Shown here piece after piece: positions 12,101 through 22,349 of a DNA stretch of 64,000 nt. A program made the translations under genes and the position numbers. The notes under the pieces are model-generated. The model had not been told where the DNA came from and made no database searches. It saw only the letters and a list, made by a program, of their open reading frames with translations. Source of the stretch: Toxorhynchites rutilus septentrionalis (taxonomy: Eukaryota; Arthropoda; Insecta; Diptera; Culicidae); the NCBI RefSeq assembly GCF_029784135.1, contig NC_073746.1:230033882-230097881 (forward strand), written 5' to 3'. Positions within the stretch are counted from its first letter, which is position 1. Each line of letters opens with the position of its first letter.

Positions 12101-12850
12101 CGAGCACGGGAGAATCGCGAGCGGAATCGTTTAGCCGATTTTGGTACCATGGATTCCTTTTTCGTTTCGAGCGAAAGCGGCTTAGGAATAGGGGTTTCGA
12201 TGTAGTGTGTTTCACTGGCACTCGGCTATTCGTTGAATAAATATTGAATGAATGTCTTTCATATTTTATATTGTTTTTATTCACGAAGAACGATGGCCCT
12301 ATTATCACACTTTTTGACACATCTGCTCACAAGGTTGGGAAAAATCTACTCTTCTGATATTTTTGCGCGAGGTTTACTTTGTAATGTCAATATTTATTAA
12401 TTTATCGGACACTATGTTCAAATTCGAAAAATCTCCTGTATCCGTCAGGCATTCCTTAGTGAGAAATTGGTACATAAAATTGGGTAAACGTCAATATCGA
12501 ATGCAACCAAGTGACTCTAATAAGTCCAATTTTCAAAGAGTTATACTGCCGTTCTACTCATAGTTGTACCATGCTACTTTTTGGATGAAACGATCATCCG
12601 ATACGAAAACGAAAACGATAATCATCCGGAAAACAAACAAAAAAAAGTTATTGTTTGTTTCCAGCTTTAAAAAAACAACATTAAGCTCAATTGTCCCATG
12701 TTGATATTCTAGACGAAACTGCCCCACCATGTATTTTTGTAGATCCATAGTAAATGAATAACAATGAAATTTATATTATGTTTCTTTTTAAACGATGTTT
12801 TATGCGTTTTATTAGTGAGAAATATCAAATAAGAATAATTCAGCTGTTCA
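9141..12850. other. Long non-coding stretch with minor repeats
   Basis: No gene is recognised. Two diverged direct repeats of about 75 bases (TCATTGGCTATTTTCTATA core) lie at about 9345-9420 and 9780-9850. At 10040-10235 the sequence is rich in GCGTAA motifs and ends ATCCAGTGTA, which looks like one end of a pogo/Tigger-type MITE. The 12060-12240 block is clearly more G+C-rich than its flanks; see the separate entry. Confidence 0.4.
12000..12320 (-). other. G+C-rich block of unknown origin
   Basis: A compact, relatively G+C-rich segment sits in AT-rich DNA. On the minus strand it reads as an Arg/Pro/Ser-rich peptide of about 100 residues (SRFRSKRKRNPWYQNRL, RRSPVPSPPPRDRLRLS) followed by AATAAA near 12030. 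It could be the end of an LTR element (a solo LTR with its polyadenylation signal), an exon, or chance. No TG...CA borders with a matching target duplication could be fixed. Confidence 0.25.
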
Positions 12851-12851
12851 T

Positions 12852-13108
12852 TTAGCATCGTTTTTTAGCCTGGCACAAACGATTCAATCTGATTATCTGG
12901 GGCAAAATATACGTCGCACTGTCCGACGCGAATACTTTCAGACGATCCTTGTATGGAATTCTGTCCTTATGAAACTGATCAATCATTGCATTGCAAATGC
13001 TTTTATGATCAGCAGCACCAAGTGATACTCTGTACCGTACATAATCTGTACCAAAAATAACTAAAAAATCTGTACCACTCAGATAAATATGCACGTGTGA
13101 CAACACTG
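12852..13108 (-). mobile_element. hAT-type transposon end with transposase scrap (second copy)
   Basis: Read on the minus strand this starts with CAGTGTTGTCACACGT at 13108, the same terminus as at 2883. It then carries the same TCTGTACC-like motifs and reads VSLGAADHKSICNAMIDQFH and YKDRLKVFASDSA. It matches the 2883-3245 copy over its length and continues past the point where that copy is cut. The rest of the transposase and the other end are missing. Confidence 0.55.
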
Positions 13109-13578
13109 GTTCTAGGTATAACTGTCCCATCATGAATTTTTGATTGATCCTAGTGAGGGCAACCTTTCACGTTTCATTAGACAATAGTTTACTGCTTATG
13201 AAAAACCTGGTGTATTACTAAACTGAAATGTTTAAAGCTTTTAGTAGACAAATATGCTGGAAAACTTTGATTGCATTTTTCACAATTGTTGATTTTGGAA
13301 CATGGGACAACTATGCGTAGAGCGGCAGTATAGCTACTTGAACACTTGAACAAGTTTTGCTGGCCCGACCTTCTCGTCTATACATAATGAATGGAAATTT
13401 GGTGTTAAATTTAAAATAAATATACTATTTATCAAAATAATATTCTAAATAAAATATAAGTAATATAGTAGTTCTAGTGCCATGTTCAACACTCAATAAT
13501 AGAAAATGCTCTGTGGTTTATGTTTGGACAAAAATGTTGTTTTTTCCCACTTAATTTCGATGTATGAATGACTCTTAG
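13109..13578. other. Non-coding, nothing recognised
   Basis: AT-rich sequence between two hAT-type fragments. No reading frame with recognisable motifs. Confidence 0.4.
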
Positions 13579-13579
13579 C

Positions 13580-13971
13580 TAGGCTGACCAAATAGTTCAG
13601 GTATGAAAACGGGACAGGTAAACAAAAAATATATCTTTTGATATTTTTTTTATTGAATGAATAAAATCGAGTATGAAACAAAATAATAAAACATTCATAG
13701 ATGAACCTGCGTTGTTCGCTACAAAGATGGAATATTCAGATGATGAAACGACGTTATGAAGGAGATTTTGAGTTTCTGAAGTTTTATTATAAAGTTTGTC
13801 ACATTCCAGATCGAAGTTATGTTTGACAATTATCATAACTTTCATTGTTTCTAAATAGAGTCCTGACTTTTTCATCGTCCACATATTGTTCATGGCAGAA
13901 AAAAATCTTTTCAACAGATGTGGTACTAGTGGGTAGAACACAATATACAACAGCAGATTTTGACGCGACAC
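13580..13971 (-). pseudogene. hAT transposase C-terminal remnant (dimerisation region)
   Basis: The minus strand reads RFFSAMNNMWTMKKSGLYLE followed by TMKVMIIVKHNFDLECDKLY and SSSEYS. This is the pattern of the C-terminal hAT dimerisation region in KIAA1586-like proteins (E/RxxFSxMNxxWT...L.xETVK). The lower edge at 13580 reads TAGGCTGACCAAAT and is followed by ACGGGACAGG, resembling the widespread hAT terminus that begins TAGGGTGACCA. No partner end or 8-bp duplication was found. It lies upstream, not downstream, of the 12852-13108 piece on the minus strand, so the two are not one element in order. Confidence 0.45.
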
Positions 13972-14140
13972 TCTTTCAATTTTTTATTTGGCCTATGTCT
14001 ATGTCTTTTATCAGAAAACAGGTTACGATCTTATGGAATAGAATAAACGTTAATAACTACTTTCGCTACGAATGTATTCTAATTATTTGCACACCAATCG
14101 AATCGGAAATTTTCTAAGATTTGTTATACATTGTATTATA

Positions 14141-14735
14141 TAGGGTTGGGAGAAAAGAAATGTCGTATTTCTGATCGAAATTTGACGCTTTTTAACAACA
14201 TACTTATATATTTAATTATCCAATTGAAGTCAAATATGCGCCGTTTTGTTCGCAAACTTGTTGCCATTTAGAAGGCAACTTCATTATCCCCCCTCCTTAT
14301 TTGCAAAAAACTCAGACAGCCAGTTTTCGCAAGCCTCTTTTGAGGCCAACTTAGTATCACTAAGAGCGTTTTGCATGGACCGGAAGAGATGATAATCCCT
14401 TGGTGCCAGGTCCGGACTATACGGTGGGTGCAATAGAACATCCCATCCGAGCTCCCGTAGCTTCTGGCGGGTCATCAAAGATGTGTGAGGCCGAGCGTTG
14501 TCCTGGTGGAAAACAACACCATTCCTATTGATCATTTCTGGCCGCTTCTGGTCAAGCTGCTCACAGTAGAGAACCAAGTTGAGGGTCTGGCCATAGTTGA
14601 GTAGCTCATAGTGGATGATTCCTTTCCAATCCCACCAAACACACAGCAAAACCTTCCTGGCCGTCAATCCGCGCTTTGCGATGGTTTGGGTCGGCTCACC
14701 GCGCTTCGACCACGACTTTTTTCGCTTTTTTCTCG
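14141..14735 (-). pseudogene. 5'-truncated mariner transposase (mauritiana-like)
   Basis: The 3' end of the element is intact: TAGGGTTGGGAGAAAAG at 14141 after a TA, the same terminus as the copy at 40202. The coding part on the minus strand keeps VVFHQDNARPH and PPYSPDLAPRDYHLF, the last two catalytic Asp with mariner spacing, and WLSEFFANKE near the C-terminus. The N-terminal half with the DNA-binding domain and first catalytic Asp is gone; similarity stops near 14735. About seven residues are deleted before the HQDN motif (CEQLDQKRPEM). Confidence 0.85.
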
Positions 14736-16139
14736 TCGAGAGGAGCATAAGTGCTTTCGATGGCGCTTTGCGCTCCATACGTATTTCATGCAAAGCTGAC
14801 AGGATGCAGAAGTAGAGGCTTAAACTATGGTGGGCGACACTTTTAACTTCTCGGAGTTTGAAGAAAATTTCGAACCTTCAGGCGAAACAAGATATTGTCA
14901 CATGAAAAATGGAAAATGGAAAACATTCTTTGTGCATTGTTTCCGGGTTGAAGTAGCTTAAAAGTCCAGCGTGCTTCAAGCCGGATATGTTCTTCTGTGT
15001 TCTTCGGCAAAAACTGAAGATGAAAGTTTGTTCCGCAACGCTTGTTCTCGCCGGCAACAATTTTGTAGCTTTACATTGACAATGCGGTCGAGCCTTGGAC
15101 ACTACCTTTCTAAATTTTTTGAACCTTATGGTAACTATTCAAAATAACACTTTTCATTATCGCATATTTAAATAACACATATTTTCATTATTGATCATTA
15201 TTATGATCAATTTTAATAACGATTGATTTTCCGATACAATTGACCTTTTTTATCGATTGATTTTCCGATACAATTGACCTTTTTAGCCCCAATAATTACT
15301 CGAAATTGTTGAGAAATCAATGAACTATTTCTGAAAAATAACATTTTAGATACAACGTTACAAAATCTCACTCCAAAAATTGTGTTCAATATTAAAAATT
15401 TTGATAGCTCAAAACATGACCCAATATTTTTTTAAAAAATAGTCCATTTATTTTTTATCAACTTCGCCCTACATCATATTTTAAGCAGACGTCTGGATTC
15501 CAAATCAAATTGGTATTGAATTTGGATAGTGAAAATATTGATTTTTGGTACCTGCCACCATACATACAAAGTTTCAAAAAAAATTTAAGAGTGTCGGGAC
15601 AGCGGTCGAAATATTTGGTGTGAAATTGCTCTATGCTTCACGAATTCTTACACTCTTCAAAATTCGTTTTTCATTTCTGTAAATATTTGCTCCTTCTGAT
15701 TTCAACTGGTAGGGATTCTTTGTTCCATTTTTATCTAAAAAATTATAATTGTCGACTTGTCAAACAAAATATGCTCGTCTATTTAAACAAGAATTTTTTT
15801 TGCTAATGCTACTTTGAACATCTGGCCATTTAGGAATGAACTTTGATAAAATTCATACATTTTATTGTGTTTCTTCTAGACTAGCATTCCATTATTCAAT
15901 GTTTTTCAACGCAGTATCATTTTTTTCGTTTAGCATACTATGTTTCACCTCAATCCAAATGTATGAAAGGTCACAGGTTATAAATTTTTCTCTTTATATT
16001 CAAAATACGGTAGAGAGATGAGATATATACCATTCTATAGTTTGAAGTTTCCAGCTTTTAAATACCGTACCTGTACATCTCTGCTCAATTTATTGATATA
16101 CCCAAAACAGTCTTTCATTTTGCAGTGCCATAAATGAAA

Positions 16140-16174
<35 letters not shown>

Positions 16175-17356
16175 AAACAACGGCATTTGAAAAGAGTAGT
16201 AAAAATCGTTGTTGTTACACTTTGCTATTTTTATAGTATAGTAACAACTCCCGCCATACCTGATAAGTGAACACGTATTAGCCATTCTCGGGACTGTCGA
16301 TCGTTTATCAGTGTCCCATCGAGTAACGGACGGCCAACTGTCGGTTGTTTTGAAACTTTAATGAAGGTTCGCCGCATTAGCGGTTGAGATAGTAGATCTG
16401 GATGGGAAAGAATAATAAGCTAGGCCCTGCAGGATATCCCTCTACTTGCTTTCGCTTTTCACACGACACGAAGACGCGTTTGCTGCCGGATGATGATAAT
16501 CGCGCGAAAACAGGGGGATCCGAGGCAAAAGAGAAAAAAATAACGTTTATTCGATGAAATTGCGCTCCCCATCGTGTGCGGAGAAGTTCCGGTAAACAAG
16601 ACGTCTCCGCTAGAAGCCAATCTGTCTAAGTGCGATGGTGTGGTGAAAACTTTATGTTTAATTTGGAATTGTTAGGATAGGCATGCTTCCCGAGGGGTGA
16701 AGGTCGGCTTGGACGGAAATTGGAGAATTATGATTTCCAAAGTAACGAGCAGAAACGTCAGAAGCATTATGAAGCAAAATTTAATTGGCACACTGTTAGA
16801 TAACAATTCAGAATGGCTTCGTTTGATTTTTTAGTCAGCAAGAATACATCGCGCATGAACTATATCGATTGAAAAATTATCTGCTACTTTTTGTCTATGA
16901 CGCATTCTATGGGGTTATGTACCAGAACAAATTTAGAACTTTCGTGATGTCTTTTGCTAACTGTTTTAGTTATTGTCTATTGACAGTGTGGAAATCGATC
17001 GATAATCACACAGATGAGACGTATCTCCAGCTTTGGAAACAGAAACAACTTTTGGAACTTTCAAAAAGTCGTACCGTAATGCTTTAAAATCCGAACGGCT
17101 TTTCAATCCGGACACTTTTTCATTATGTTCAATACATACCAAAACCATAGAGTAATTCCGAATGACAAAACATGAGTATTTTTCCGTTTAGGTTGGAGGA
17201 AATATGAGTTTTCCACAGAAATTAGGAATATTTTGACTCAAGTGTAACTTTTCAATAGGGTGTATCGATTTTAGTAGTAAATTTTTGATCATTTCTATCT
17301 CAAAAACTATGAATCGTACCGAAATAGTGTCCCAGAAAGAGTGATAGAGTATTGAT
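14736..17356. other. Non-coding stretch with simple repeats
   Basis: No gene is recognised. A perfect CA repeat lies at 16141-16172 (16 units). A 35-base unit (CGATTGATTTTCCGATACAA...) is duplicated in tandem at about 15220-15285. A minus-strand frame at 14878-15102 has no motif I can name. Confidence 0.45.
16141..16172. repeat. (AC)16 microsatellite
   Basis: Uninterrupted dinucleotide repeat, 32 bases, likely length-polymorphic. Confidence 0.97.
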
Positions 17357-18292
17357 TAGAGTTGAAACGGATATCCGGTAGCTATGCGGTATCTGACCTA
17401 CCCAGCCAATAAATATTTGCTGTTACAAAAAAAAACACTGATTTATCATTAATTTAAGATAAATAATATTCTAAATTTCAAAATTAAATTAATATCAAAT
17501 TATAACATTAACCCATTAACACTATCATATTTATTATAATTTTTTAACCGACCGATTATGCTTAGCTTTGTACACCAGACCAGCTTCAAAGAACAGTCTT
17601 TCACTGTAAACACTACTGCAAGAAGCTGAATGATAAACTCTAGCAAACATTGTCAATTGGGGGTACTGCTTAAAGTTTAATGACCACCAAACGTGACTAT
17701 GATCGATTCGAAATGTCCATTTCGTTAGTAATGGGATTTTCTTTCTGAACGCGACGCTGACTATCATTTGCGTTTGCTATTTGTTGAAACAGTCCTAAAA
17801 GGTGTCGTGAGCTTCACGTGTAACGTTTAATTCAGTTTCGTCTCTTTTGCTTCGTTTAATTTGATTTGTGGTGTACCGTCTCTCAGATTATCATCGCTGA
17901 TTTTTTTTGTAATCTTGAATGAAAATAATTGATTGATGTTATTTGCTCATTTGAATTCGTAGTACTTACTCTTTCTCGACTAGTGTTATAATTATTTAAA
18001 TATATTCACGAAAATTTCAACATTGTACCCTTTTCTGTTATTAAATCCTTAACCAAAAAAAATCTTTTTAATATTGCTTGCAGAAAGCTTGATACTCTAT
18101 TAAGGGATATTTAATTTATACGGACAATTTAATCATAGTTCATACATGTAAAAATGTTTTTATTACTTTCCTCAATGAAATTCTTAATTTGCTTCATGAA
18201 CACATGCAGTTTCTCTCAGTTTCAGATTCGCAAATAAAGAGCCGAATATCCGGCTATAGTATCCGACCAGACTACTATCCGTTTCATCACTA
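17357..18292 (-). mobile_element. hAT deletion derivative with exact 8-bp target duplication
   Basis: The ends are TAGAGTTGAAACGGATA at 17357 and, read from the other side, TAGTGATGAAACGGATA at 18292. Each is flanked by GTATTGAT (17349-17356 and 18293-18300), an exact 8-bp duplication of the kind hAT transposases make. The element is 936 bp, far shorter than an autonomous hAT. Between the ends only the transposase C-terminus remains (17534-17767, minus). Both ends carry a second, shared GGATATCCGG-like motif. Confidence 0.9.
17534..17767 (-). pseudogene. hAT transposase C-terminal dimerisation domain remnant
   Basis: The peptide contains YPQLTMFARVYHSASCSSVY followed by SERLFFEAGLVYKAKHNR. 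This is the hATC dimerisation signature (YP.L...AR.....P.SS..SER.FS.AG). hAT transposases use this domain to form the active multimer. The RNase-H-like catalytic core and zinc finger are absent, so it is a leftover of an internal deletion. It lies inside the 936-bp element bounded by GTATTGAT duplications and runs toward its lower-coordinate end. Confidence 0.75.
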
Positions 18293-18300
18293 GTATTGAT

Positions 18301-19077
18301 GTTCAAACCTAAAAAATATACGCTGAGAAAAAAATGAAAATTAAAAAAATAATTCCAAGATGGTAAAACAATTTTGGCGAACTTTGTGAAACATCATTTT
18401 TTATAAATTTTCGAAACTTAGAATTTTTGTTTCTGAATAATCAATTTTAACCACGAATTATGAATCTTGAAGTGATTTAAAACAAAAAAAAACCTTCTAA
18501 TAGCAGCCGTTCTCGAGATATTTTAAAAAAATATTTCTAATTTATTGTCTTTTTTTTATAGTAAGTAGGCCCTTTTAATATGTTTATCGTGTTATACCAC
18601 CATGTTCATGAAAATTTATGAATTTGTCCATAATTTACAACAACTTCTCCAAATATATGATTCGCTTACAGTCTACTTCTTTATCAATAAGCAGTAGATA
18701 AGCTTGAAGTGTAGTAGAATAAAATGAGGCATACCACAATAGTTCCAAATAATGGACGCAGTGGTTCACTCCCAACAAGAAAAAATATGATTATGATAAA
18801 ACTTTATATTTAGGAGTTACTATAAAAATCAATTCAAGAAAACTAATACGATAGATAACGATATTGAAAAAAATATCTCATATACGACCTTTTAACATGT
18901 TATACATGTTGCGCCAACAGAACACAAACATTTACAAAAGAAAAAAAAATCTCAACATTTTGTTAAAATAATTCCTATATTTTTCGGAGTTTGAGAGATA
19001 GTAATAACAACACTAGAGTTTTTACCATTTATTTTTAATCAACATTTGTTTTTCTTAACTAAAAATTTTGTTGTATA
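18301..19077. other. AT-rich non-coding, nothing recognised
   Basis: Homopolymer-rich intergenic-type sequence with no motif or repeat I can support. Confidence 0.4.
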
Positions 19078-19473
19078 TCATTTTATTTTTTCACCCTTCG
19101 TTTCTACACACATTATAATAAGTTGTTGCATTGTCGTTAGAGTACAACTATGCTGCTGCTTTATTCTCGTATACAGGTACAAGAGAATGATATTTTGGGT
19201 ACCAGGAATTTGTATGGTGTTATCATACATGTTACTCAACTCTTTCACACTCTGATCATATTCTTCTTTCGAAATATATGAAAATGACAATTTTGTGAGA
19301 TACTTTTTTTTTCGCATGCTAACCCGGTCACATAACGTTTTTGCACCCGTAATCGGATGTTTATGCTACCTAGCCAAACTAGCTTTTGTTGCCATCCGTG
19401 TTAATGTACCACCAATTGCATCACAAGGTCATTTGCCGTGTGATGTTGCAAATAAATGCCATTCTGCGTCAAT
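19078..19473 (-). pseudogene. Uncharacterised transposon-type protein, downstream part (split by the I-clade insertion)
   Basis: From the insertion point the minus strand reads IDAEWHLFATSHGK, then a TGA (19429-19431), PCDAIGGTLTRMATKASLAR, a TAG (19366-19368), and HKHPITGAKTLCDRVS, then KLSFSYISKEEYDQ and QIPGTQN. The order AEWHxFATSHGK-PCDxIGGTxxR...ASL.R...FFYISKE...IPGT is one I recognise from abundant, uncharacterised proteins in insect genomes that behave like transposon genes. The upstream part of the same frame lies at 24443-24556, on the other side of the I-clade element. The two in-frame stops show it was dead or dying. Function unknown. Confidence 0.6.
19461..19473. repeat. Target-site duplication, 3' side of I-clade element
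   Basis: ATTCTGCGTCAAT here and again at 24430-24442 is an exact 13-base duplication bracketing the element. The length is usual for I-clade retrotransposition. Confidence 0.93.
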
Positions 19474-19821
19474 TTTTTTTTTAAATCGTTTATTTTTACA
19501 GGCTCAGTTACTTAAGTTTAAAGGAGCCGAATTCTTAAATATATTTTTAAAACTATATATATATAGAAACAATTTTCTTACATCTATGGTTAGTAAGGTG
19601 GAAAACCGATTACTCGCGGTGTACTCGAGTTTAGAAGGGTGACATATTTTTAGGAGAAGGATGGGATATAAGGAAATTGTAACAATGTTGATGAGCACTC
19701 AATTCTTAAATCTATTCGTATATCTATAGTTTATTTACATTTCAACTTATTCTACTATTTATAGCAAGGGGACGAATTACCCGCGAAGGAAGGAAAGGAG
19801 GGTATAAGGATGTAGGGACAA

Positions 19822-22349
19822 TCACACACGAAGATCTATAGCTTTAAGGAAAACATATATATGGGACATGTAATCAAGGTCTAACCGAGCCAACACATCT
19901 CTCACCGGCACATTGGGCTGTCTTCCTCGGGCCCGAAGGGAGCTTTCTAAATTCGATCTGGCGACCAGATACACCTCGCACGACCAAACAATGTGCTCGA
20001 TGTCGTGATAACCTTGGCCACAAACGCAGAGATTGCTGCTGGCAAGATTGAAACGAAAGAGTAGTGCATCTAACGAACAGTGATTGGACATGAGTCGGGA
20101 GAAGGTGCGGATAAAGTCCCGACTCAAGTCTAGACTTTTGAACCACGGTTTGAGGCTAACTTTAGGGATAATCGAGTGAAACCACCGGCCCAATTCATCT
20201 TCATTCCACTTGCGTTGCCAGTTAGCGATGGTATTTTTGCGAACTAAAGAATAAAATTCATTGAAGGCGATTTGACGCTGATAAATATCGCCTTCAATTG
20301 CACCTACCTTTGCCAATGAGTCAGCCCTCTCATTACCCGGAATTGAGCAATGTGAAGGGACCCAGACAAAGGTAATGACATAACAGCGTCTGGATAAAGC
20401 ACTCAAAATTTCTCGTATTCTCTCAAGGAAGTACGGCGAGTGCTTTTCCGGCCTCACTGAACGGACCACCACTCCATCATCTGCAAGTTGTCTTAGGCTG
20501 CAATTTTGTGTAAGGCAATTGTCGATGTCGCTTACATAGATGTTGTACAAAAGGGGGCTTAAACATGAGCCCTGGGGGAGTCCCATGTAGGAGACCCGAC
20601 TTACTGTCGAATCCCCGTGAGAAAAATTCAAATGTTTCTCACAAAGCAAGTTATATAACATATTATTCAATAGAGGCGGCAGACCCCGAGAGTATAATTT
20701 GTCTGACAGCACCTCTATTGAAACTGAATCAAAGGCCCCCTTTATGTCCAAGTATCTGAGAGTAGGCCATTCGTTTCAACCCATCGATCAAGGCGAAACA
20801 AGATCATTTTCTCCAACAATTTCCGTATACAAGACAGCATTGCTATTGGGCGGTACGAATTGAAGTCGGACGCGGGTTTTCCGGGTTTTTGAATAGCTGT
20901 AACTCGTACTTGTCTCCAATCATCTGGAACAATATTATGCTCCAGAAACCGATTGAATAAGTTCAACAAGCGATGTTTCGCCACATCAGGAAGATTTTTC
21001 AGCAAGTTGAACTTAATTCTATCCGATCCCGGAGCAGAATTGTTACATGAAAGGAGAGCAAGAGAGAATTCTACCATCGAAAACTCGGAATCAAGATCGC
21101 ACCTATCTTGTGGTATATCTCGAACAATTTTTTGCACAGGAGCGGAATCAGGACAAACCTTCCGTGCAAAATTAAAAATCCATCGATGTGAATATTCTTC
21201 GCTTTCATTCGTTGAAGAGCGATTTCTCATGTTTCGAGCCACTTTCCATAATTTTTTCATTGACGTTTCTCGTGACAAACCTCCCACGAAATTTCGCCAA
21301 TAAGCACGTTTTTTCCCTTTGATCAAGTTTTTAAATTGATTTTCAAGGTCCAAATATGTCTGAAAATTTTCAGGGGTTCCACGTTTCCGAAAAGCTTTAA
21401 ATGCATTCGATTTTTCTACATAAAGCTTGGAACATATGCTATCCCACCATAGATTGGGAGGCCTTCGACGAATAGTGGAACCTGGGATGGGTTTCGTTTG
21501 AGCGCGAACCGCGCTGTCATAGATCAAACGAGAAAGGAAGTTATACTCCTCCAATGGAGGTAAACCATCTCTGGAATTGATGGCTAGAGCAATCGCGTCC
21601 GTATATTTTTTCCAGTCAATGTGTCTTGTGAGGTCATATGCCATGTTTATAGATTCAGAAGAATTCGACCCAATGGTGATGGAAATTTTGATTGGCAAGT
21701 GATCACTACCGTTGGGGTCCTGGATTACATTCCACTTGCAATCTAACGATAGTGAATTCGAGCAAAGCGAGAGGTCAAGAGCACTTGGGTTAGCAGGAGG
21801 TTTAGGCACACGTGTTGTTTCCCCAGTGTTCAAAACGGTCATATTGAAGTTGTTACAAAGGTCATATATCAACAATGAACGATTGTCGTCGTACTGTTCC
21901 CCCCAGGCAGTTCCATGAGAGTTGAAGTCTCCCAAGATCAATCGTGGCTCAGGAAGGAGTGAGCACATGTCATCAAGTTGTTTGCGGCTAACCGCAGCTC
22001 TCGGAGGCCAATACAAGCTGACAATACAGAGGTCTTTGCCTCTGACGTTTGCATGACAAGCAACAGCTTCGATCCCTCCAATAGGTGGAAGGTCAATTCG
22101 AAAAAATGAGTGGCACTTATTGATCCCCAAAAGCACCCCTCCGTATCTATCATCACGGTCCAAGCGTATAATATTAAAATCGTGGAAAGAGATATCATCT
22201 CGCGAAGAAAGCCAAGTTTCGGACAGAGCAAAAACATCACAATTGAACTTATGAATTAAAAATTTGAATGTATCCAATTTAGGGATAAGACTACGACAAT
22301 TCCACTGTAAAACAGTGATATCTCCGACCTCTCTATTTGAATTAGACAT
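19822..22349 (-). pseudogene. I-clade ORF2: endonuclease / reverse transcriptase / RNase H, with two deletions
   Basis: ORF2 starts at the ATG at 22349, overlapping the ORF1 stop by 8 bases. The first part (to 20742) has an APE endonuclease: VLQWNCRSL, ALSETWL, ILGDFNSHG, GSDHLPI. It continues to the beginning of the reverse transcriptase (SAPGSDRIKF, SDFNSYRPIAMLS). Near 20757 the text jumps from NGLLSDT to LDIKGAFDSV with a frame change, so the stretch between RT motifs 2 and 3 is deleted. The second part has GLPQGSCLSPLLYNIY and LADD. Near 20465 it jumps in frame straight to the RNase H end (FVWVPSHCSIPGNERADSLA), removing the RT thumb and most of RNase H. The C-terminal CVCGQGYHDIEHIVWSC motif is kept. 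The protein cannot be active. Confidence 0.88.
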
